DNA of 5,059 bases from NCBI GenBank assembly GCA_023248365.1, contig JAHFER010000146.1:1-5059 (forward strand), given 5' to 3'. Position 1 is the first letter of the stretch; each line of letters begins with the position of its first letter. Below, piece after piece: positions 1 through 5,059 of this stretch. The notes under the pieces are model-generated. The model was not told the DNA's origin and searched no databases. It saw nothing but the letters and a program-made list of their open reading frames with translations. A program made the translations under genes and the position numbers. The stretch comes from Nitrospirota bacterium (GTDB lineage Bacteria > Nitrospirota > 9FT-COMBO-42-15 > HDB-SIOI813).

Positions 1-7
1 TTCTAAA

Positions 8-1024
8 TTGTTTATAGACCGTATAAAAATATTCGTCCAGGGCGGGAATGGTGGAAACGGTTGTGTAAGTTTTCGCAGGGAAAAGTATGTCCCGCGTGGA
101 GGACCTAATGGTGGTAATGGTGGTAACGGCGGCGATATAATTATTATAGCCTCCACAGACCTGTATACCCTTATTGATCAGAAATACCAACAGCATTATC
201 TGGCTGACCGCGGAGAACATGGTCAGGGTAAGGATATGCATGGCAGGAATGCCAAAGATATAGTTATGAAAGTACCAGTGGGTACTCTAATCTATGATTT
301 TGAAACCAATGAACTTATTTCTGACATGGTTAATGAGGGGGATAAGGTAATTGTAGCACATGGCGGCAAGGGAGGGCTTGGGAATGCCTCCTTTAAGACC
401 TCGTTGAACCGTGCCCCAAGGAATGCGGAACCAGGCGGAACCGGGGAGGCAAAGTGGCTGCAGCTCGAACTAAAACTTTTGGCAGATGTAGGAATAATAG
501 GACTTCCGAATGCCGGCAAGTCTACTCTGATTTCGTGCATATCTGCAGCAAAACCAAAGATCGCAGACTATCCATTTACTACACTTAGTCCGAAGTTGGG
601 GGTTGTAAGTTGTGGTAATGATAAAAGTTTTGTAATGGCTGATATACCCGGATTGATTGAAGGTGCGCATGAAGGGAAGGGATTGGGATTTCAATTCCTC
701 AGGCATGTTGAAAGAACGTCTGTACTCTTACATCTTGTGGATGTTTCAGACGGAGCAACCCTTGAACCTGTTGAAGCATTTGAAGCAATAAATAAAGAAC
801 TTTCATTATACAGCCCTGTTTTAATGGAAAAGCCCCAGGTTGTGGCAGGTACTAAGATTGATTCCATGACGAATAAGGACAATTTGAAAAAGCTCACACA
901 GTATTGCAAAAAGCAAGGATTTCCATTCTTCTCAATCTCAGCGGTTACAGGTAAGGGAGTGAAGGAACTTATAAAGTACCTTGGAGAGGAAGTGGAGAAA
1001 GGCAGAAGTCAGGAGACCGATTAG
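8..1024 (+). CDS. obg: Obg/CgtA family ribosome-assembly GTPase
   Basis: Obg proteins are essential GTPases that bind the large ribosomal subunit and act in its late assembly and in stress signalling. The N-terminal glycine-rich Obg fold spans about residues 1-158, with many GGN repeats. The G domain follows. Visible motifs are G1 GLPNAGKS (165-172), the switch I stretch YPFTTLSPKLGVV (188-200), G3 DIPG (212-215) followed by the family hallmark LIEGAHEGKGLG, G4 TKID (282-285) and G5 SA in SISAVTGKG. G4 has Thr where the canonical NKxD has Asn. At 338 residues it is the short form without the C-terminal OCT domain. The start shown is TTG at 8, which gives the usual MFID-like opening. Only seven bases precede it and the frame is open to the window edge, so a start upstream of the window is possible. 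The FKBP gene follows on the same strand 44 nt downstream, probably in the same transcript. Confidence 0.96.
   Translation: MFIDRIKIFVQGGNGGNGCVSFRREKYVPRGGPNGGNGGNGGDIIIIASTDLYTLIDQKYQQHYLADRGEHGQGKDMHGRNAKDIVMKVPVGTLIYDFETNELISDMVNEGDKVIVAHGGKGGLGNASFKTSLNRAPRNAEPGGTGEAKWLQLELKLLADVGIIGLPNAGKSTLISCISAAKPKIADYPFTTLSPKLGVVSCGNDKSFVMADIPGLIEGAHEGKGLGFQFLRHVERTSVLLHLVDVSDGATLEPVEAFEAINKELSLYSPVLMEKPQVVAGTKIDSMTNKDNLKKLTQYCKKQGFPFFSISAVTGKGVKELIKYLGEEVEKGRSQETD
107..133 (+). repeat. Three 9-nt tandem units inside obg
   Basis: Three in-frame copies of the pattern AAY-GGY-GGY encode Asn-Gly-Gly three times in the Obg glycine-rich domain (residues 34-42). The first two units are identical; the third differs only at third codon positions. 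The family normally has acidic or basic residues alternating with GG here, so this is the local coding expression of a known protein pattern and not a mobile repeat. Confidence 0.7.
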
Positions 1025-1056
1025 AAACTCAGATTTTTTAAAATAACCATTAAATG

Positions 1057-1062
1057 AAAGGA
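1057..1062 (+). promoter_or_regulatory. Ribosome-binding site that fixes the FKBP start
   Basis: The sequence AAAGGA lies 6 nt before the ATG at 1069 and only 3 nt before the ATG at 1066. An ATG at 1054 lies upstream of this site and would place it inside the gene. Spacing therefore favours 1069. Confidence 0.7.
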
Positions 1063-1068
1063 AATATG

Positions 1069-1497
1069 ATGTCACAGGCAAAGAATGGAGATATTGTAAA
1101 GGTGAACTATACAGGGAAGTTTGAAGATGGTACTGTGTTTGATTCTTCTGATGATAAAGGCCCACTGCAGTTTACCCTCGGCTCAGGACAGATAATCCCC
1201 GGGTTTGAAGAGGCTATTATCGGGATGAATTCAGGTGAAACAAGGACCATAATAATCTCGGCAGATAAGGCCTATGGGCCGTATCAAAAGGAAATGATAT
1301 TAGAAGTAGACCGCAGCCAGTTTCCGCCTGATATAAACTTAACTGTAGGCGAGCAATTGGAGCTATCCCAGCCAGATGATCAGGTAATCGTAGTTACGAT
1401 TACGAATGTTGCCGAATCAACAGTGACGCTGGATGCCAACCATCCGCTGGCAGGAAAAGACCTGACTTTTGATATTCAACTTGTAGAGATTGTTTAA
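1069..1497 (+). CDS. SlyD-like FKBP-type peptidyl-prolyl cis-trans isomerase
   Basis: This is a cytoplasmic prolyl isomerase and folding helper of the SlyD-type FKBP family, 142 residues from the chosen start. The N-terminal FKBP half carries VKVNYTGKFEDGTVFDSS (10-27) and GSGQIIPGFEEAIIGM (38-53). The insert-in-flap chaperone segment (about 72-120) begins after AYGPY (69-73). The family closing motif LDANHPLAGKDLTFDI (121-136) is intact. There is no signal peptide, and the protein ends right after the FKBP strand, so the His/Cys-rich metal-binding tail of E. coli SlyD is absent. The start at 1069 gives MSQAKNGD, matching the usual MAQAKxGD opening, and has the best-spaced ribosome-binding site; starts at 1054 and 1066 are in frame but worse. 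It follows obg and probably shares its transcript. A specific function in ribosome assembly is not shown. Confidence 0.93.
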   Translation: MSQAKNGDIVKVNYTGKFEDGTVFDSSDDKGPLQFTLGSGQIIPGFEEAIIGMNSGETRTIIISADKAYGPYQKEMILEVDRSQFPPDINLTVGEQLELSQPDDQVIVVTITNVAESTVTLDANHPLAGKDLTFDIQLVEIV

Positions 1498-1510
1498 GCC
1501 GGGGGATACG

Positions 1511-1705
1511 TTAATTCACAACAAAATATACCTTTGCCTTTATTGCATAGATGAGTCCGGTACATTTGCTGCATGGAGGGACATTAGAACTATTTTCATT
1601 GTTTAAATTAGATTTAGCATTCATATCTGCACAGAAGTTACAATATAATTCATCAGTGAAAAATACTTCCTCTAAATTTTCTTTTTCTGTTGAAAGTTTG
1701 AGCAT
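1511..1705 (-). CDS. Small four-cysteine protein, possible zinc ribbon
   Basis: I do not recognise a named family. The 64-residue product has two CxxC pairs, CNFC (22-25) and CSKC (45-48), separated by 19 residues rich in Asn and Ser. Four cysteines spaced like this suggest a zinc-ribbon metal site, which is inference from spacing. The N-terminal 20 residues are polar and acidic, and the C-terminus is a hydrophobic strand-like run (LIYAIKAKVYFVV). There is no signal peptide. The gene is likely real because a strong ribosome-binding site, GAGGAG, sits 5 nt before the ATG at 1705. It lies 92 nt downstream of the amidotransferase stop on the same strand and converges on the FKBP gene, leaving 13 nt between the two stop codons. 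Its role is unknown; possibilities include a small metal-binding regulator or an adaptor. Confidence 0.68.
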   Translation of the reverse strand: MLKLSTEKENLEEVFFTDELYCNFCADMNAKSNLNNENSSNVPPCSKCTGLIYAIKAKVYFVVN

Positions 1706-1710
1706 CTTTT

Positions 1711-1716
1711 CTCCTC
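1711..1716 (-). promoter_or_regulatory. Ribosome-binding site of the four-cysteine protein
   Basis: On the minus strand GAGGAG precedes the ATG at 1705-1703 by 5 nt (AAAAG). This is the strongest Shine-Dalgarno match in the window and the main reason to accept so short a gene. Confidence 0.7.
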
Positions 1717-1797
1717 AAATTAGCAGGTAATTTTTTTATTGTTGGTTATCCTATCGGATATGCTTTTTACTTCTTTAACAGGGTTGTCTCGGGATTT

Positions 1798-2496
1798 TCA
1801 TCCGGGGAAAAACTTATCATAGAAGATTTCTGCATTGATAGAAAGCCTGTCTATATATTCAGGAGTATCGTTGATTATCTTTTCAGCGCTAATATAGTCA
1901 AGCGCTGACAACTCATCCTGATATTCTGCTATCCAGTTGTTTATGATATTCTCCGTTACTTCAAGGTGGAACTGAAGTCCATAGGCCTTTTCTCCTACTC
2001 TGTAAGCCTGATTAGGAAAGAGTTCTGAACCGGCAAGATGCGAAGCGCCCTGAGGAATATCAAAGGTATCCCCATGCCACTGAAAAACGGTTAACTCTTC
2101 AGGGAGACTTCCAAACCGTGTGTCCTCTTTTCCGTCTTTTGTGACCCGCAGTTTATACCAGCCGATTTCTTTCTTTGCCCCCTTTTTAACCTTTGCCCCT
2201 GTTGCTTTTGCAATGAGCTGGCCGCCAAGACAAATGCCGAGTATGGGGCAATTCATGCTTATTGCCTTTTTTATAAGTACGTCTTCGTCTTTTAGAAATG
2301 GGAACTTGTCTTCTTCATAGACGTTCATGGGGCCGCCTAAAATTATGAGGCCTGAATATCTTTCAATATCCTGTGGCACAGGCTCACCATCGAAGAGTCT
2401 GACATACCTGTGGCCTACGCCTCGGCGGGACATGGCAGGTTCAATTGTGCCAAGGTCTTCACACTCTATATGCTGAAGGACAAGAAACTCTGACAT
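1798..2496 (-). CDS. Stand-alone class I glutamine amidotransferase
   Basis: This 232-residue protein is a class I (triad) glutamine amidotransferase domain of the GMP-synthase glutaminase type; such domains hydrolyse glutamine and normally pass the ammonia to a synthetase. The oxyanion-region motif GGPM is at 54-57. The nucleophile elbow GICLGGQL has Cys89, and the triad is completed by His177 and Glu179 in GLQFHLEVT. FQWHGDTF (138-145) is typical of the small stand-alone proteins annotated as GMP synthase-like amidotransferases. No synthetase domain is fused and none is encoded nearby, so the acceptor substrate is unknown. A helical tail of about 50 residues follows the core. The ATG at 2496 has a purine-rich AAAGGAGAGAG upstream. 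It lies 37 nt after the DUF2155 lipoprotein gene on the same strand, suggesting cotranscription. A peptidase or gamma-glutamyl hydrolase role is a less likely alternative. Confidence 0.9.
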   Translation of the reverse strand: MSEFLVLQHIECEDLGTIEPAMSRRGVGHRYVRLFDGEPVPQDIERYSGLIILGGPMNVYEEDKFPFLKDEDVLIKKAISMNCPILGICLGGQLIAKATGAKVKKGAKKEIGWYKLRVTKDGKEDTRFGSLPEELTVFQWHGDTFDIPQGASHLAGSELFPNQAYRVGEKAYGLQFHLEVTENIINNWIAEYQDELSALDYISAEKIINDTPEYIDRLSINAEIFYDKFFPG

Positions 2497-2509
2497 AGTA
2501 TTTGCTCTC
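2494..2509 (-). promoter_or_regulatory. Amidotransferase start region, twin of the lipoprotein start region
   Basis: The sequence GAGAGCAAATACT directly precedes the ATG. Compared with 3107-3092 ahead of the lipoprotein ATG, 14 of 16 positions are identical, including the distance to the start codon. The purine run provides the Shine-Dalgarno match in both cases. Confidence 0.55.
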
Positions 2510-2533
2510 TCCTTTGGACCTGTACAACTTATT

Positions 2534-3094
2534 TTATATACTGACTAAAGGTTCTTTTAATGTTATCCCAAATTTCTGATGTTTAAACGGATGAATATTT
2601 GGGAACTTCTGGAATAACCATCCCTTGAAAACCTCTTTACCGTTATCTGTTACATAGACTTGAACAGCGGGATTAAGAAGGTCATTTGTGGCTGTAGCAT
2701 ATACATTCCCATCAATCTTTAAATCAGGAAGGAAATCACCGGTCTGCACTTCAATCTTACTGTTAGGAATGGAAAACTTGCTGTGAAGGGCAATGGTATA
2801 TTCTTTAATGGCATTGGATTCTTTATCTGTGACTGTTAATCTCACACCCTTCCATTTTGTCTTTATGTTATCAGCAACAATAATCTTCATCTCGTCTGCC
2901 TTTGGCATCTGAATATCAACATGCCCCTGGTCCTGCATCATTGGATTTTGCTGGGGATTTTGTTGGCCCATCTGCCCTGGCATCATCTGAGATGAAGGCG
3001 GCGGTGGAGCCGGTTCCTCTTTTTTTGCACATGAAGTAATGCCAATTACAGATACCAATGCCACAGAAATTATAAAAGAAAATCTACGATTCAT
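2534..3094 (-). CDS. DUF2155-domain lipoprotein
   Basis: The product is a 186-residue secreted lipoprotein of unknown function. Residues 1-21 form a signal peptide with basic MNRR, a hydrophobic core and the lipobox ITSC, so Cys22 should be lipidated. A disordered linker rich in Pro, Gln and Met (about 27-57, including PAPPPP) follows. The C-terminal domain (about 68-182), with KWKGVRLTVTDKES, GDFLPDLKIDG, EVFKGWLFQKFPNIHPF and FGITLKE, resembles DUF2155 proteins as I remember them; that assignment is from memory, not a search. The start at 3094 has GAGGGAGAG about 8 nt upstream. In-frame starts at 3115 and 3208 exist, but the first lacks a ribosome-binding site and the second lies in tRNA-Ser(GCU). 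Ser21 before the Cys is not Asp, so outer-membrane retention would be expected in a Lol-type system. The gene begins 27 nt after the tRNA. Confidence 0.85.
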   Translation of the reverse strand: MNRRFSFIISVALVSVIGITSCAKKEEPAPPPPSSQMMPGQMGQQNPQQNPMMQDQGHVDIQMPKADEMKIIVADNIKTKWKGVRLTVTDKESNAIKEYTIALHSKFSIPNSKIEVQTGDFLPDLKIDGNVYATATNDLLNPAVQVYVTDNGKEVFKGWLFQKFPNIHPFKHQKFGITLKEPLVSI

Positions 3095-3107
3095 TGAATT
3101 TGCTCTC
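3092..3107 (-). promoter_or_regulatory. Lipoprotein start region, twin of the amidotransferase start region
   Basis: GAGAGCAAATTCA runs straight into the chosen ATG and is preceded by further purines (GAGG). The match to the amidotransferase leader at 2509-2494 independently supports placing the lipoprotein start at 3094. Confidence 0.55.
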
Positions 3108-3119
3108 CCTCTCATTTTT

Positions 3120-3214
<95 letters not shown>

Positions 3215-3416
3215 GTGATTCGCTTTGCGAATACCTATAGCTTATGGTTTTTGGCTATTAGCTACGGATGTTCGAAAAGCGCTTAATTGTTTTACTAACA
3301 TTTCTGCGCTATTTTCAAAACTCAAATTTAAATCAGGCGCTATCATACCATAAGTCTCTGCTAAATCATACCTTTTACCCAATAGCCATCAATGAAAAAT
3401 GCGTCAGCATTTTTCA
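3215..3416. other. Spacer between the two tRNA-Ser genes
   Basis: This 202-nt AT-rich spacer holds no credible gene. It contains a 6-bp hairpin beside tRNA-Ser(GCU), most of the 11-bp stem-loop beside tRNA-Ser(UGA), the palindrome AAGCGCTT (3277-3284) and two copies of GCGCTAT (3306-3312, 3337-3343). Complementary 7-8-nt words also recur: CTTATGGT (3241-3248) with ACCATAAG (3347-3354), and GGCTATT (3253-3259) with AATAGCC (3381-3387). These pairs cross rather than nest, so they do not make one simple hairpin. A promoter for tRNA-Ser(GCU) may lie here, for example around TATAGG on the minus strand near 3234-3239, but I find no convincing -35 box. Confidence 0.5.
3218..3232. repeat. Short perfect inverted repeat before tRNA-Ser(GCU)
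   Basis: ATTCGC (3218-3223) and GCGAAT (3227-3232) are perfect complements around a TTT loop. The element ends 3 nt before the 5' end of the tRNA on the minus strand, where it would form a leader hairpin if transcribed. Six base pairs could be chance. Confidence 0.45.
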
Positions 3417-3417
3417 T
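3392..3417. repeat. Perfect 11-bp stem-loop abutting the tRNA-Ser(UGA) CCA end
   Basis: The arms ATGAAAAATGC (3392-3402) and GCATTTTTCAT (3407-3417) pair perfectly around a 4-nt loop. On the minus strand the stem begins at the last A of the tRNA's CCA. The downstream arm contains five T residues, so it could help termination or mark the 3' processing boundary. The stem is AT-rich and no free T-run follows it, so it is not a textbook Rho-independent terminator. Confidence 0.7.
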
Positions 3418-3503
3418 GGCGGAGGGGGTAGGATTCGAACCCACGGTGCTCATCACACAACGGTTTTCAAGACCGCCACCTTAAACCACTCGGTCACCCC
3501 TCC
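3417..3503 (-). tRNA. tRNA-Ser(UGA)
   Basis: This is an 87-nt class II tRNA with encoded CCA, reading UCA and by wobble other UCN codons. The acceptor stem GGAGGGG pairs with CCCCTCC, then discriminator G and CCA. The D arm is ACC/GGT. The anticodon stem GCGGT/ACCGT (one G-U pair) holds loop CTTGAAA with anticodon TGA. The variable arm is GTGT/GCAC around GATGA. The T arm GTGGG/CCTAC around TTCGAAT has one G-U pair. It begins 72 nt after the serS stop codon on the same strand, so the gene for its charging enzyme is its direct upstream neighbour. Confidence 0.97.
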
Positions 3504-3508
3504 GAATC

Positions 3509-3577
3509 AAATGCGGAATTCGGAATGCAGATTTCGGAATTTTTTATTCCACATTCCACAGTCCGCACTCCGCATTT
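3509..3577. repeat. Inverted heptamer array between serS and tRNA-Ser(UGA)
   Basis: On the plus strand, AAAT is followed by four heptamers (GCGGAAT, TCGGAAT, GCAGATT, TCGGAAT), a T5 spacer (3541-3545), four inverted heptamers (ATTCCAC, ATTCCAC, AGTCCGC, ACTCCGC) and ATTT. Counted by hand, the 32-nt arms match at 24 positions, with the outer 9 bp perfect. The right end covers two bases of the serS stop codon, and the left end lies 5 nt from the tRNA 5' end. It could fold as a long imperfect hairpin in the serS transcript. It may be one copy of a dispersed intergenic repeat; a single window cannot show that. Confidence 0.7.
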
Positions 3578-4844
3578 ATGTAATCTTTTCTTCTCCTCCC
3601 ATATATCCTCTCAGCGCTTCCGGAATTATAACAGTTCCATCCTCCTGCTGATAATTTTCTAATATTGCCACAAGTGTCCTGCCTACTGCAAGCCCTGATC
3701 CGTTTAGTGTATGTACAAACTCTGTCCTGCCTTTTGCAGACTTGTATCTTATATCAGCTCGCCTGGCCTGGAAATCCTCAAAATTACTGCATGAGGAGAT
3801 TTCACGGTACGTGTTCTGGGCAGGCAGCCATACCTCTATGTCATAAGTCTTTGCCGAGGAAAAGCCCATGTCACCTGTACATAAAAGTACAACCCGATAC
3901 GGAAGCCCAAGCCTCTGCAGCACATCTTCTGCGTTATTTGTTAACTTCTCCAGCTCATCATAAGAATCCTGAGGTTTACAGAACTTTACCATCTCGACTT
4001 TGTTAAACTGATGCTGTCTGATGAGTCCCCTTGTATCCTTACCATAAGAACCTGCCTCACGCCTGAAGCATGGGGTGCAGGCAGTATAATATAACGGAAG
4101 CGCCTCTTCCTGCAAAATTTCTTCCCGGTGTATATTTGTTACCGGCACTTCGGCGGTTGGAATCAGGTAATATCTGTCTCTCTCAAGCTTAAAAAGTTCA
4201 TCCTCAAATTTAGGCAACTGACCTGTACCTGTCATGGCCTTACTGTTTACCATAAAAGGCGGCAGGACTTCAGTATATCCATGCTCTGTGGTATGGAGGT
4301 CAAGCATAAAGTTGATTAATGCACGTTCAAGCAGTGCGCCCTTTCCTTTGAGCAGTGCGAATCTTGCTCCGGCAATAGCAGATGCCCGCTGGAAATCTAT
4401 GATTTTGAGATCTTCTCCTATCTCCCAGTGAGGCCGTGGCTCAAATGAAAATTGCGGAATCTCTCCCCATTTCCTGATTTCTACATTTTCTATTTCATCC
4501 CTGCCTTCAGGAACAGATTCATGCGGCAGGTTTGGCAGTGTAAGGAGTATGTTGTCCTCTTCATTTTCTATAAGTGCTATTTCCCCTTCTAATTTCTTTA
4601 TCTCCTCAGAGACACCCTTCATCTGACCTAATATTTCTTCAGCAGATTTGCCCTCTCTTTTTAATTTCCCGATCTCATCCGAGGCATTGTTTCTCTGGAA
4701 ACGAAGCTCCTCGATCTTCTTTAAGATGGAACGGCGTTGTTCATCAAGGTTAAGGAGTGCGGAGAGGTCGCTCTTATCCCCTCTTTTTTTTAAGCCCTCT
4801 TCCACCCTTTTCAGATCTTTTCTTATAAGTTCTATACTCAACAT
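3576..4844 (-). CDS. serS: Seryl-tRNA synthetase
   Basis: This class II aminoacyl-tRNA synthetase charges tRNA-Ser (and tRNA-Sec where present) with serine in the cytoplasm. From the chosen start it has 422 residues, normal for bacterial SerRS. The N-terminal antiparallel coiled-coil arm that grips the long variable arm of tRNA-Ser spans about 27-99. The catalytic core carries motif 1 around GYTEVLPPFMVN (189-200), TAEVP (230-234), motif 2 FRREAGSYGKDTRGL (260-274), the serine-pocket region SSCSNFEDFQARR (350-362) and motif 3 GSGLAVGRTLVAILEN (382-397). The ATG at 4844 gives MLSIELIR, matching the family, with AGGA 8 nt upstream. A TTG at 4862 is in frame but would put that ribosome-binding site inside the gene. 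It follows pgi by 51 nt and is followed by two of its own tRNA substrates. Confidence 0.98.
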   Translation of the reverse strand: MLSIELIRKDLKRVEEGLKKRGDKSDLSALLNLDEQRRSILKKIEELRFQRNNASDEIGKLKREGKSAEEILGQMKGVSEEIKKLEGEIALIENEEDNILLTLPNLPHESVPEGRDEIENVEIRKWGEIPQFSFEPRPHWEIGEDLKIIDFQRASAIAGARFALLKGKGALLERALINFMLDLHTTEHGYTEVLPPFMVNSKAMTGTGQLPKFEDELFKLERDRYYLIPTAEVPVTNIHREEILQEEALPLYYTACTPCFRREAGSYGKDTRGLIRQHQFNKVEMVKFCKPQDSYDELEKLTNNAEDVLQRLGLPYRVVLLCTGDMGFSSAKTYDIEVWLPAQNTYREISSCSNFEDFQARRADIRYKSAKGRTEFVHTLNGSGLAVGRTLVAILENYQQEDGTVIIPEALRGYMGGEEKIT

Positions 4845-4852
4845 ATGCAGTT

Positions 4853-4856
4853 TCCT
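4853..4856 (-). promoter_or_regulatory. Ribosome-binding site that fixes the serS start
   Basis: AGGA (within AGGAAA on the minus strand) precedes the ATG at 4844-4842 by 8 nt. It decides between this ATG and the in-frame TTG at 4862. Confidence 0.65.
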
Positions 4857-4895
4857 GAGCAAAGCGTATTAATTTAACATTGAGGCCCAAAATAG

Positions 4896-5059
4896 TCAAA
4901 TCACAAATCTGCTGTTAATCTTCAATCCTTCTATCTCTTTCTTCTTTTCCTCGTACCCTTTACGCCCCATCATTCCGAAGGTAAGCCTTTTCCCTTCTTC
5001 AACACCCGGCTGGTCAAATGGGTTGATCTTGTAGAGTCCCCCTGAGAAGGCGGTCTGTA
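4896..5059 (-). CDS. pgi: Glucose-6-phosphate isomerase, C-terminal fragment
   Basis: The enzyme interconverts glucose-6-phosphate and fructose-6-phosphate in glycolysis and gluconeogenesis. Only the last 53 codons and the TGA stop are in the window; the gene continues beyond 5059. The visible part contains GGLYKINPFDQPGVEEGK, which fits the second phosphoglucose isomerase signature (G-x-L-Y-x4-F-D-Q-x-G-V-E-x2-K). The conserved lysine of this signature is the last residue of that stretch. A charged helix, GYEEKKKEIEGLKINSRFVI, closes the protein. The gene lies 51 nt upstream of serS on the same strand, so readthrough into serS is plausible. No obvious terminator or strong promoter is visible in that gap. 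Confidence 0.92.
   Translation of the reverse strand, partial: QTAFSGGLYKINPFDQPGVEEGKRLTFGMMGRKGYEEKKKEIEGLKINSRFVI

Noticed and set aside
1054..1068. Earlier ATG codons of the FKBP gene at 1054 and 1066
   Set aside because: The first lies upstream of the only good ribosome-binding site and the second is only 3 nt from it. MSQAKNGD from 1069 matches the family.
1747..1768. Possible plus-strand terminator: TATCC-TATC-GGATA followed by TGC and T5
   Set aside because: A 5-bp stem, 250 nt beyond the FKBP stop and beyond the convergent small gene, is too weak and too far to call.
3095..3115. Alternative lipoprotein start MRGRANSMNRR at 3115
   Set aside because: No ribosome-binding site precedes it, and its codons consist of the purine-rich leader that serves the ATG at 3094.
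3509..3577. Heptamer array as a CRISPR fragment
   Set aside because: The units are 7 nt, contiguous and inverted around the centre, with no spacers and no cas genes nearby.
3268..3651. Plus-strand open frame of 127 codons
   Set aside because: It runs antisense through tRNA-Ser(UGA) and into the 3' end of serS. The stretch GGGGRIRTHG followed by VFKTATLNHS and TPP is the translation of an antisense tRNA-Ser, a known source of false proteins.
4845..4862. TTG start of serS at 4862
   Set aside because: It would place the AGGA ribosome-binding site inside the gene and add six residues absent from typical SerRS, which begins like MLSIELIR.

Overview
This 5.06-kb stretch looks like ordinary chromosome from a Gram-negative-type bacterium of moderate GC content. 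A lipobox lipoprotein, CCA-encoding tRNA genes and a full set of housekeeping proteins support that. The gene styles (short Obg without a C-terminal extension, SlyD-like FKBP, DUF2155 lipoprotein) would fit an uncultivated Nitrospirota or a deltaproteobacterial-type lineage. That placement is an inference from remembered family resemblance and is weak. I see no integrase, transposase, phage gene, CRISPR array or obvious defence system.

Layout. The left 1.5 kb is on the plus strand: the ribosome-assembly GTPase Obg (8-1024), then a SlyD-like FKBP prolyl isomerase (1069-1497). Everything to the right is on the minus strand and converges on this pair. Read in its own direction, from 5059 leftwards, it runs: the last 53 codons of glucose-6-phosphate isomerase, seryl-tRNA synthetase, tRNA-Ser(UGA), tRNA-Ser(GCU), a DUF2155 lipoprotein, a stand-alone class I glutamine amidotransferase, and a 64-residue protein with two CxxC pairs.

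How it works together. The coherent unit is the serine-charging module: the synthetase lies immediately upstream of two of its own substrates, together reading UCA-type and AGC/AGU codons. The lipoprotein begins only 27 nt after the second tRNA, so it is either cotranscribed with that tRNA or driven from within or before it. The lipoprotein and amidotransferase genes are 37 nt apart and share a nearly identical translation-start region.

The least ordinary DNA lies between serS and the tRNAs. A 69-nt element is built of four heptamers, a T5 spacer and four inverted heptamers, and it overlaps the serS stop codon. A perfect 11-bp stem-loop starts at the terminal A of the tRNA-Ser(UGA) CCA end. 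Several start sites were revised: FKBP, serS and the lipoprotein all have longer upstream-extended frames that the ribosome-binding sites argue against.
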